Source: Chloroflexota bacterium (lineage in GTDB: Bacteria > Chloroflexota > Anaerolineae > Aggregatilineales > J027). Taken from it: a stretch of 64,000 nucleotides of DNA. The notes below the pieces were generated by a model, which was not told the origin of the DNA, ran no database searches, and saw only the letters and a list, made by a program, of their open reading frames with translations. A program made the translations under genes and the position numbers. Location: the NCBI GenBank assembly GCA_016234595.1, contig JACRBG010000049.1, positions 33,195-97,194 on the forward strand. Reading direction: 5' to 3'. Within the stretch, counting starts at the first letter, position 1, and each line of letters begins with the position of its first letter. Of the stretch, positions 44,900-54,700 are shown in pieces.

Positions 44900-45734
44900 T
44901 TTTTAGATTTTTAGGCAGGTTGGTGTAACTCCGAGCTAATATCGCCCATTCTTCAAGGTTCATTGTTTCGGCCCGCCGCCGACCATCAATGCCCGCCGTC
45001 GCCAATATTTGATCGGCTTGTTCGCTCGTCAGCGCCAAACCATTTGCCAGTGAATTTTTGAGTTGTTTACGCTTCTGCCCAAATCCAGCCCGCACCACTT
45101 TAAAAAAGGTATTGTCATCCGGCACATCGACGGGCGGTTGGGGATAGGTGTCAATGCGCACTACGGCGGATTCAACATCGGGACGCGGCCAAAACACGGC
45201 TGGGTTAAGTCGCATCACCAATTCCGGTTTGCCATAAAATTGCACGCTGACGCTTAATAAACTCATCTCGCCCGACTTTGCTGTAATACGATCCGCCACT
45301 TCGCGTTGCACCGTGACGACCATGCGCTTGGGGTGGTTGGGGTGTTCCAGCAGTTTTCGCAAAATGGCACTGGTAATGTAGTAGGGTAAATTGGCGACCA
45401 CATAATAAGGGGTGTCGCCCACAAAACCTGCTAGGTTAACCTCCAAAAAATCACCCCAAACGACTTCCACATTAGGGTGCTGCTGTTTCAACGCCTCTAA
45501 AACCGGATGCAAACGCACATCCGTCTCAAAAGCCACGACGCGGCGGGCAGCTTGGGCCAGACGTGTGGTTAGTGCCCCTGTCCCCGGCCCAATTTCTAAA
45601 ACCACAGCATCAGCCGGTAATTCAGCCGATTGCACGATTTTGTCCAGCGCATTCGGGTCATGCAAAAAATTCTGCCCCAAACTTTTTTTGGGCAGAATAC
45701 TCAGTGATTCGAGAAGGCTTTTAGGATTACTAAT
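44889..45734 (-). CDS. rsmA: 16S rRNA dimethyladenosine transferase RsmA/KsgA, probable AUU start
   Basis: Dimethylates A1518/A1519 of 16S rRNA. Seen: LGQNFLHDPNALDKIV, SAM motif VLEIGPGTGALT, catalytic NLPYY, and C-terminal domain. The shortest possible start (TTG, 45680) begins inside the conserved LGQNFL motif and would remove the conserved N-terminal helix. Extending the same frame upstream gives SNPKSLLESLSILPKKSLGQNFL, the normal RsmA N-terminus, with an in-frame stop further up. The only plausible initiator is ATT at 45732-45734, nine bases after AAGGA. The frame up to there has no ATG, GTG or TTG. CTG codons inside the extension are an alternative. Confidence 0.9.
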   Translation of the reverse strand: MSNPKSLLESLSILPKKSLGQNFLHDPNALDKIVQSAELPADAVVLEIGPGTGALTTRLAQAARRVVAFETDVRLHPVLEALKQQHPNVEVVWGDFLEVNLAGFVGDTPYYVVANLPYYITSAILRKLLEHPNHPKRMVVTVQREVADRITAKSGEMSLLSVSVQFYGKPELVMRLNPAVFWPRPDVESAVVRIDTYPQPPVDVPDDNTFFKVVRAGFGQKRKQLKNSLANGLALTSEQADQILATAGIDGRRRAETMNLEEWAILARSYTNLPKNLKIND

Positions 45735-45764
45735 GGAAGCTCGTCCTTATATTCTAGGTATCGG

Positions 45765-46856
45765 TTATTCTTGGGGAGAGCCTCCATACGCCACAATTTG
45801 CGGAATGGGGTCTACCACCGTCCATATTTCTTGGATCACCCGGCTGACAATTTGGTCATTTTCGCGGCGCACGCGCACCCGTGCTTCCTGTACCCCCGGT
45901 ACACCTGCTTGGATAATCCGCTGTTCATCTGGCCCCAAATCATTCGCACTGACCATCACTACCTCAAATGGAATGGGGGACTGCTCGACCTCGAAATCTT
46001 CAACAACGCGAACGACTTGAATTGCCATATCGGATGAAAACGGCGTGTTCTCAGCCGGAATAGTGTAGTCAAAACCTAGCAGGGGAAAACCTAGCATATT
46101 CAACACATCATTGACTGTTGTTCCAACTGCGCGCGTCCGCAATTGCTGTCCATCCACCGAAATCTGGACAGGATTAGAGCGGGTAATGACAATTTCTACC
46201 CCATCAATTAATGGGGTATTAGGTGAGGGCGAAATCTGATCGGCCAGATAGAGCGTCACATGGTTTTCATCCAACACTTCCCCCACCGTATGGGCCACCG
46301 ATTGGTCTGTGATGGGCTGATCTTGGTCAATCAGCGTATAATTTTTAGCGCGAATCACTTGCAAATAATGGGGCGGGGTCTTTGAAATTGTTTGACTAGG
46401 CTGATAAGGACGGTTATCAACATACAAAACATCTTTTGGCCCTAAAGTGATACTCTGTTCCGTTAAGATAATCAGCGGGTCGGTTGAATGGGTATATACC
46501 CGCCGCACCTCGCCCCCTATCTCCAAAACCAATTGATTGGCTTTAACAATAGTGATGGTCGTTTTGTCATTAAGGCGTGTTTCTAAGGGCGGAGTTACTT
46601 TGTCAGCCGCATCAATCAAAATACCAGCGTCTTGAAGGGCTTCCCCAACCGTATGGGCATCTGTCCGCACTTCACGTACATTGCCATTGATGTCAATAGC
46701 AACGGTAGTATGGGCAAAAGTCTCTTTCACCAGAAAAATCGTAATCAGTATCCCAACGACAAGCACGGCAAGGAATAATAATCCAAACCAGCGACGTGCC
46801 AATAGGTTAGGAGAATTTGGGAGAAGCGTGGGGCTAACTTTGATTTGGCGGGACAT
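45765..46856 (-). CDS. YabE-like DUF348/G5-domain protein without a catalytic domain
   Basis: A 363-residue membrane-anchored protein: TM at about 25-46, three DUF348 (ubiquitin-like) repeats (HTVGEALQDAGILIDAADKVTPP near 67, the VLYVDNRPYQP region near 143-150 and AHTVGEVLDENHVTLYLADQISP near 188), then a G5-type beta domain at about 280-360 (EQSPIPFEVVMVSANDLGPDEQRIIQAGVPGVQEARVRVRREN). YabE and Rpf proteins add a 3D or lysozyme-like domain, which is missing here. yabE and ksgA are neighbours in Bacillus also, so the gene pair is a conserved arrangement. Likely a peptidoglycan-binding envelope protein. Confidence 0.88.
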   Translation of the reverse strand: MSRQIKVSPTLLPNSPNLLARRWFGLLFLAVLVVGILITIFLVKETFAHTTVAIDINGNVREVRTDAHTVGEALQDAGILIDAADKVTPPLETRLNDKTTITIVKANQLVLEIGGEVRRVYTHSTDPLIILTEQSITLGPKDVLYVDNRPYQPSQTISKTPPHYLQVIRAKNYTLIDQDQPITDQSVAHTVGEVLDENHVTLYLADQISPSPNTPLIDGVEIVITRSNPVQISVDGQQLRTRAVGTTVNDVLNMLGFPLLGFDYTIPAENTPFSSDMAIQVVRVVEDFEVEQSPIPFEVVMVSANDLGPDEQRIIQAGVPGVQEARVRVRRENDQIVSRVIQEIWTVVDPIPQIVAYGGSPQE

Positions 46857-46887
46857 AGTTTTGCTAGTTTTTAAAAGCAGTTATCCG

Positions 46888-47005
46888 CAGTAAGCTCAGA
46901 CCCGGTTTTCCTACGACACCCAGAGGAAACTCCTTATGGCTGCTCCCTCTCAGGCCTGACCAAGTTCGAAGGCTCTGCCGCGCAGGGCCAAGTCCGAGCT
47001 TACTG
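46888..47005 (-). ncRNA. ffs: Signal recognition particle 4.5S RNA
   Basis: The ends pair perfectly (CAGTAAGCTC with GAGCTTACTG). The apical domain has the SRP signature GGTCAGGCCTGAGAGGGAGCAGCC followed by a reverse arm GGGTGTCGTAGG, as in bacterial small SRP RNA. Length about 118 nt without Alu domain. A sigma-70 promoter lies upstream. Confidence 0.92.
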
Positions 47006-47030
47006 AAAACAACCGCTTTCAGCATTGAAA

Positions 47031-47059
47031 ATCGTAGCGGAACAGCAGCGGCCTGTCAA
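47031..47059 (-). promoter_or_regulatory. Sigma-70 promoter of ffs
   Basis: Minus strand: TTGACA (47054-47059), 17-nt spacer, TACGAT (47031-47036). The RNA would start about 20 bases upstream of the terminal stem. Confidence 0.8.
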
Positions 47060-47102
47060 CCGTATCTTTTAGCAATAGGATGTTCAATTTTTTTATTGAA
47101 TC

Positions 47103-48278
47103 CTACCGAGTCCGCCGCCGCCATTCCTCTTTCATTGCCAAATCAGCCACATCGGGTGTTTCCAAAAAGTCGCGCAAAAAGCGCGTAAACTTGGCAGGGT
47201 CTTCTAACATTGGGAAATGGCGAATCCCATCCATTACAGTCAAATTGAACTGTTGGCGGGCCGAAAGCTGCGACAAAACCGACTCTTCGGGCATCTTCAT
47301 AAATGTGTCACCTTCCCCCAATAGAGCCACAGTTGGGACGGCGATTTGCAATAATTCACGGAAGGTATTGATATGCTTAAAAGAATCTGTGCTGGCGGCA
47401 ATCACGTCCGCTTTGACTTTTGCCACTTCTGCTTTGAGTTTTTCATAATCGCTGGACGAATTGTCCACATGCACTTTTAGTAAATTTAATGGGTTCATGT
47501 CTCCCATTAACCCCGCAATTGGGTTACTCAGCAAAGCCTGAGTTCCCTTTGCTGGGGTTTGTCCACTTAAGCGTGTCTCTTCGATAGCTGCCGCAGGTGC
47601 AGCGGGAGTCGGCGAGGGAACGCTTGGCGCAGCTGGTGTGGCTGGTATCGTAGCCGCAGGCGCGGGTGTAGCCGTCGTCGTGTTGGTCTTGATACGTGAG
47701 GCCAACCCATCTAACCCAGCGGCGAGAGCGGCTTGGCGCAATTTCTCGCGGTCAATATCACTGGTGGGTCGAATCAAAGTGGGGGCATCCGCTCCACTGC
47801 CACTACTCATCCCCGCCGTAACTGCCTCATTCGACGCCACTGGTGCAATCGCAGGTATGGGCGATTTTTGTTGGGCCGTGTTAGAGGTCAATGGGCGTGG
47901 GGCCATATCAAACAAGGGCGGTGCAATCACCATCAACCGATGCACAATCGAACGACATTCAGGATCGTTGGCAAAATGGGTCATCACGGCTGCACCCAAC
48001 CCGTGTCCAATAAACACAGCTTTGGGAATACCCATTTTGTTGACAAAATCGCGTAAAAGCTCCGTCTGTCCCTCAAGACTATATTGGGGATAATTCTTTC
48101 CAGAATCGCCAAATCCCCACAAATCAAGGGCATAGGTGCGATATTTCACGCTGAGTTGCTGCATGGTCGGAATCCAGTACCGCCATGACCCTAACCAGCT
48201 ATGGAGCAGCACCACTGGTTTGCCCCTGCCGAGCACTTCATAATGTACGAGGTCGCTGCCGATTGAAATGGCGCTCAT
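47103..48278 (-). CDS. Alpha/beta-hydrolase-fold protein with Gly in place of nucleophile Ser
   Basis: A 391-residue protein with an alpha/beta-hydrolase core: HSWLGSWRYWIP near 26-37, LDLWGFGDSGK at 51-61 and GHGLGA at 91-96 where the standard nucleophile elbow is G-H-S-x-G. Gly93 thus replaces the serine, encoded by GGG, while the acid (GEGD region) and the histidine (GIRHFP) are kept. A long Ala/Pro/Thr-rich insertion (about 140-235) lies between the core halves. It is the last gene of the giant-kinase operon, 29 bases after a CheY-like receiver gene. A non-enzymatic or altered role is inferred. Confidence 0.87.
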   Translation of the reverse strand: MSAISIGSDLVHYEVLGRGKPVVLLHSWLGSWRYWIPTMQQLSVKYRTYALDLWGFGDSGKNYPQYSLEGQTELLRDFVNKMGIPKAVFIGHGLGAAVMTHFANDPECRSIVHRLMVIAPPLFDMAPRPLTSNTAQQKSPIPAIAPVASNEAVTAGMSSGSGADAPTLIRPTSDIDREKLRQAALAAGLDGLASRIKTNTTTATPAPAATIPATPAAPSVPSPTPAAPAAAIEETRLSGQTPAKGTQALLSNPIAGLMGDMNPLNLLKVHVDNSSSDYEKLKAEVAKVKADVIAASTDSFKHINTFRELLQIAVPTVALLGEGDTFMKMPEESVLSQLSARQQFNLTVMDGIRHFPMLEDPAKFTRFLRDFLETPDVADLAMKEEWRRRTR

Positions 48279-48307
48279 GCGTGGCTAAATCTGCCTTCCG
48301 TGACCCG

Positions 48308-48685
48308 CTATTTAATATTAAACTGAGCCAGAATCTCGGCAATACGGCGTGTGAGCAGTTCTGGCGAAAAGGGTTTAAGGATATATTCAAATGCCCCAGC
48401 TTCTAGACCTATATCAATTTCAGAGTCTTGGCCTTTGGCAGAAAGAAAAACTACTGGGATATTTTTGACCGATTCAATTTCTTTGATTGCTTTACAGGCT
48501 TCATACCCGGTCATTTTGGGCATCCGCACATCCATCATAATTAAGTCAGGCATCACCGTCGGCGCAAGTTCCACCGCTTCTGCCCCATTTGCAGCTTTGA
48601 CGACTTCATGACCCGCAAACTTGAGCGTAAACTCAATCAGGTCGCGGATGTCGCGTTCATCCTCAGCTATCAAAATTTTAGCCAT
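48308..48685 (-). CDS. Stand-alone CheY-like response regulator receiver
   Basis: A 125-residue receiver domain with acidic pair Glu8-Asp9, phospho-acceptor Asp52 (LIMMDVRMPKMTG), Thr/Ser in VVFLSAKG and Lys in YILKPFSPEL. There is no output domain, so it presumably acts by protein contact. It lies 47 bases downstream of the giant kinase gene and is likely its cognate phosphate acceptor. Confidence 0.95.
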   Translation of the reverse strand: MAKILIAEDERDIRDLIEFTLKFAGHEVVKAANGAEAVELAPTVMPDLIMMDVRMPKMTGYEACKAIKEIESVKNIPVVFLSAKGQDSEIDIGLEAGAFEYILKPFSPELLTRRIAEILAQFNIK

Positions 48686-48732
48686 ACGCCTTTTTGTAAC
48701 TCACTTCCTAGATAGTTTGTAACCCAACAGGC

Positions 48733-51700
48733 CTAATTCTGATTATCCTGTGCCTCTATCGTATCTACCGCTACTGGAATTTTGACATAGAAGGTGGTAC
48801 CTTTGCCAACGGTACTTTCTAACCAAATTGTCCCGTTGTGCATCCCTACCAGTTCTTTCACAATTGCCAAGCCAAGCCCTGTACCGGGGGTGTCCATCAC
48901 TATTTCACTGTATTCATCCCCACGGAAGAAACGCTCAAACACGCGGCTTTGTACTTCCGGTGGGATACCAATTCCATTATCACGGATGACCAAAATTACG
49001 GCTTCGTCGTCCGGCACATATTGGGCACTTAACTGGACAGTGCCACCCTCGGGTGTATAGTTGAAGGCATTATCCGCAATATTCTGGATGACTTGAATGA
49101 TTTTATCATAATCTGCCCGAACACGTGGCAAATCATTTGGAACTGTCACCTCAAGCGTCAATGGCTTGCCCATATCTTTGATACGCCCTTCAATGTGCGC
49201 CCGCACCGTTTGGAGAACTTCACCCACCTCGACGGGTGTAAAACGCAATGGCATCCGCCCCTGATCAATACGGGAGACTTCAAGGAGGTCGTTCACCAAA
49301 ATGCTCAAGCGATCCGCATTTTGTTTAATCGTCTGCAAGAAACGCTGTTGAGCGTCGGTAATTTCCCCTGCTGCACCTAAAAGCAGCAAGTCCGCATACC
49401 CCTTGATACTGGTCATCGGGGTACGCAATTCATGCGAGACGGTTGCCACAAATTCGCTCTTAAGGCGGTCAACCTCAACTTCACGGGTAATATCACGGAA
49501 AACCGACACTGTGCCGAGGAATTGATCGCCCATGTTCACCGGTGTCAAACGCACACTGACCACCCGTCCATCTTCCAAAGTCAGCAACTCTTCAACGAAC
49601 TGCTCGGCTTTGTCCAAATGATGGGTCGGATTCTGCATCCAGTTTTCCAATGTTTCAGCCCAACCTGTGGCGCGTCCGCCATAAATACCCGTCAGTTCAC
49701 GGATATGGCGGTTTAGCACTTGGTCACTGGAAAGCCCCAAAACACGTTCCGCCGTGTTATTGAAGACGCGAATAATCCCTTTTTCATTCGCATACATCAC
49801 GCCGTCTGCAATGGAGTTCAAGGTTGCCGTGTTCTTGGTAGATTCGACTTGTTCCTGTCGCAGAATTGCCCCTAGACGCTCGGCCTGATCGCGGATGAGG
49901 ACATACAATTCGCTGTTATTCATGGCGTTAGCAAGCTGAGTGGCAGCAGCAACGACAAGACGCAGATGTTCGTCATTAAACACGCCGGGGTCTTCATTGA
50001 AGAACATAATCACGCCGCGAATATCTTCGGCGCTTTCCAGCAAGGCCGCAACACAGGCGCGAGGTTGACGATCCCGGTCAGTAATGGACAACCAGCGGGG
50101 GTCTTTTTGCACATCCGTCAAAACCAGCCCTTGCCGATTTTGAATCACCCACCCAGCCAGACCTTCATTTTGGCGAAGTTGCAGCCGTTCGGATTCGTCG
50201 TCTACCTCTAACCCACGATGAGTGAGCACATAGAGACGGTCTGAAATGTCATCAATAGCTAACACTACCGCGCTCGTCGAGCCAATCGCTTCTGAAACCG
50301 CTTCAAGCGTACTCTTCAAAATACGGTCAAGATCAAGCGTTGCCGCTGCGATTTCCGAAGTAATGCTATACAACGTACTGATACGTTGGCGTTCTTGCTC
50401 CAATTGGGAAGTACGTTCAAGCACGCGCCGTTCCAACGTTTCGGTAAAGGCCGACATTTGTTTGAACAGGCGGGCATTTTGCAGTGCCACCGCCAATTGA
50501 GCGCCCACCGTATTCAAAATACGTTGGTCATTCAGGCTAAATTTGCGGGCATTTTCATCATCACGTACCGCCAAAATCCCCGTCAATTCATCCCCGGCAA
50601 ACATCGGGACACCGAGGAAACACATGGCGGTTGGGAACAAGGTTTCCGTTATCCCCAGATTGGCTCGGAGTTGCGCTAGGCTAAAACCAGCCATGAGCAA
50701 AGGCGCCCGCCGCTGGATGATATACCCAAATTCATCTTTGGGCGTGGGGCGATAGTTTAAGAGTGGCGCATCATCACCCAGTTGGTCAATGGCAACCGGG
50801 AATTGGATTTCATTCTTTTCGCGGTCATATAAGGCCACATAGACAAATTGGGCGTCAGTCAGCATAGGCAATTGATCGCGGATTTTGTCCAAAATCTGGT
50901 CAAAGTCCACCGTGCTAGACACGGCCATCGAGAGGTCATTGATGAGATACAATTCCTCAATCTGGCTGCGAGTCTCGGTCTGCAAACGGGCATTTTCAAT
51001 TGCAATCGCGGCTTGGCTGGCAAGTGTACGCAGTAAGCGGATTTGACCGGGTTCAACATAGCGGCCTTTTTCGCGCAAATCGAGTTGAGCAATACCAATC
51101 GCCATTTCGTTGACGATCAACGGGACTAACACACGGGCATTAACCCCAACCGCTTGCATGGAAGCGACCTCAGCCTCGTCAGCGTTCGAATCATCAGCCC
51201 GAATACTAATCACCCGGCGATCGCTAAGGACACTCATCCGCAATGGATACTTGGCTAGATCATAGACTGTGCCTTTAGAATCATGCGGAACTTCCTCGAC
51301 CCACGTACTAGCCGATTCACTTAAAACCAAGCTGTTTTCAATGTTGTCCCACGTCATAACCGAGCAAGTATCGGCCCGTAGCGCAATCAACATCTGCGTC
51401 ACAACACGGCGCATTGCATCCTCAAGGTCGAGGGTGACTGCTGTAGATTGGGCTGCCTCAAACAACGTCTCTAATTGATATGTACGTTGAACCGACTGTT
51501 CGTATAAGCCAGCATTTTGCACTGCGATGGCTGCTTGGCTGGCAAGTGTTTGGGCCAAATCTACTTGTTCGCTGCTAAAACGGGCTTGCGGTTCAACGAT
51601 GTCAAAACGCATTGCCCCAATAACCGAACCGCTAATCACCAACGGCACAATTAAAGTGGTCTGCACATCTTGCCGCCGCATTGTTTCACGGGCAGCCCGC

Positions 51701-54700
51701 GAAAGAGGATTATCGGACTGAACATTTTCAATGACCTGTGGCAGCAAGGTCTCACGGATACGCTGCATGACTGCATTATCCCCCATCGAGAAAACCAATG
51801 AGGGTTCTTCATCGCCACGTGGATGCTCAATCAATACTTTACAAGCACCCGTTTCCTGTTCGACCTTGATCGCAGCAGCTTCAGGAACATTAAGCGCTGT
51901 CGCCGTTTCCCGTAGCGTGATTTCAAAGACGTTTTCAATGTCGAGGGATTGCGATAGCGACACCGACACACGGTTGAGCAGCGCCAAACGCTCGGCCTGC
52001 CGATTCAATTCTTCGGCACGGTCTTGGGTTTCTGCAAACAACTGAGCATTACTCAGTGCCACCGCCGATTGGTTGGCAAAGGTGAGGAGTAGCTGTTCAT
52101 GCTGGCTGGTATAGAAATTGGCTTGTTTCTTTTCCAATTGCAGCACGCCAACTACTTCATTTTTAGAAATCAGCGGCACACCCAACCAGTTTTTGTAAAC
52201 ACGCGCCTCGCCATAGGGGAATCGCGGGTCGCCTGCGGACGTATCGCCCGCATTAATGACTTTACGATTCGCCGACATATCGCGGAACAATTCACTGCTG
52301 TCAATCTCGACCCACAACCCAATGAGTTCACGAGCCGATGCCGTACCGGGGTCATAGAAACCACGCGCCGCTGCAATTTGCAAACGATCTGGGAATTTGG
52401 GGTCAAGTAACCATACCACTGCCCCGTCATATGGAATCACCGTATCCAAGGCGTCCAACACAACTTCAACCACTTCATCAGGTTTGAGTGTACCAGTCAT
52501 CTGACTAGAAACAGTCGTCAGGGTCGCCAACTGCTCGGCTTGCGTCGAAAGGTTGGCTTCCAAGATAGCGCGTTGGGTAATGTCTTCAACCAACAGCACG
52601 ATACCCGTTGTACGGTCGCGCTGATGCAGCGGGTAGGTATAGAAGTTACGGATGACCAGTCGTCCATCCGAGTCAATATCTTGCAAGTCAAACTGGTGAT
52701 ATTCACGCCCAGTGGTGAGGGCTTCGCGCAATGGCTCTTCCAAGAAATCGCGGAACTCAGGCCGATAGTCAAAGAGTTGGCGTCCCACCACGTCTGGACT
52801 CCACCCATAATGACTAATCATAAAGGCGTTTGCCAATTGGATACGCAGTTCGGCATCCAACACGATAATCCCTTGCTGAATAGACTGCACCACCGCTTCA
52901 TTAAACGAGGTGCTTTCTTCCAACGAACCAAACAGGCGGGAGTTTTGGATGGATACGGCTGAAAGGTTCGCCATACGCTGAACCAGTGTCATACTGTCCG
53001 CGTCAATCAAACCAAACGTGCCACCCAATTCACTGCCTAGCCGCAAGACCCCCAGTGTTTTACCACCAGCGATCATCGGCACCATCAACATCATACGTTC
53101 ACCTTCAGCCGCCCAGATTGGTAAATCTTCATAGGCTTCAAAAGATGAATTCGCGCCAATTTCAAATGTCTGAGATCGACCTGTCGCAAACACAATGCCC
53201 AACGCCGTGCCATTGGCCGGGATCGAATTATCTGGGAAGATATGAACACGACCGTCTGGGGTCAATTCCACACGGGTCATCTCAAAAACGGTTGCATTGT
53301 CCCCGACGGGTAAGGCAAGGTGCATACGGGTAAACACCACAAATGGCTTTAACCCACCCGCTAACGCCCGTACAATCTCGGTCTGGTCAAGGGTGGAAGC
53401 CATTGCTTCCATCAATTCATTCAGCCGCTGTTCAGTTTCGGCTTGACGGGCTGTTTCTTGATACAACCGCGTGTTTTCAATCGCCGCCGACGCTTGTAGG
53501 GCGAACAATTCAATCGGTTGCAAATTGTCTTCGGTGGGGCGCTTGCCATCCAATGGCATCCCCATGCGAATCAAACCAATAATGCGTTTTTGGTCTTGCC
53601 CATACAACGGCAAATACAACACGTCTTGCGGATGCCACTCATCCTCGCTCACTTCACGCGGTGTTGGTGCGCGACCCCGGAAGATGTTCTTTTGCACCCA
53701 TGGATGGTTATAGCGCAAATAATAGGCCCGTCCGACCCGCAAGTCGTGGAAGGCAAGGTCGTTAAAACGTTCGCGCCAAATCTTGCCGGGGAGCAATTTA
53801 CCATACAGGCTACTGGCTTCTTCGGCATCATAACCTGAATAAATCAGCAACGAGGGTTCTAATTTTTCATCGCGCAGGGTAATCTGAACACGCTGCCAGC
53901 CTGCCGAGACAATACCATCGGCCACAGCTTGCAGGCGGGCACTCATGTCACTGGCACGTTGAATTTCGCTGGAAACCAGATGTAATTGGGCTAGACGGTC
54001 ACGTTCGCGCCGTGCCGATTCGGCTTCTTGCTGCACACTTTCGACCAAGCGGAAGTTTTCAATAATCGAACCAACCTGCGCCGCAAACACTTCCAATGAT
54101 TCGACTTCTTCACCATCGGGGCGGAGGCCATCACGCGGGTCATCTACCGAGATAAACCCAAGCATATTGCCCGACGAGCCACGAATTGGCACTAGCAATT
54201 CATCTTGGTTACGCCAACCGCGCGGCCCTGTCTTTTTCGCAAATTCGGGGTCAGTACGAATGCTGAAGTCTTTTTGATTCGGTAGCCACTCGCTCTTTAA
54301 TTCAGCCGGAAGGAAATAGGAATCCCCGATCTTCCAACGCGGCTGCATTAGCCCCGCGATATATTCAACAGGCACAATTGTTTTTTCCCGATCCGCTTCA
54401 GGGATTTCGGCTCCAACAATTGCGATCATGCGATAGGACTGGATTTTGTCATCCACCACATTCATCGCTACCACGCGGAACCCGATGGTCGCGCTAATGG
54501 CCCGGGCGACTTCTTGCATCAATTGGGCTAAATCAGCCCCTTCACGCAGCAGTTGCCCCAAATACGAAATATGCTGCAATTGCACGGCACGGCGGGTCAA
54601 ACGTTCATTGAGTTGAAGTTGTTCGCTATATTGGCGTGCATTCCGTACCGCCAGCGATGCCGGACGACTGAGGCGAGCCAGCAAGGTGCGGGTTTGGGCA

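Noticed and set aside
46900..47005. Possible riboswitch from the folded GC-rich segment between the YabE-like and hydrolase genes
   Set aside because: The apical sequence matches bacterial 4.5S/SRP RNA and it has its own promoter.
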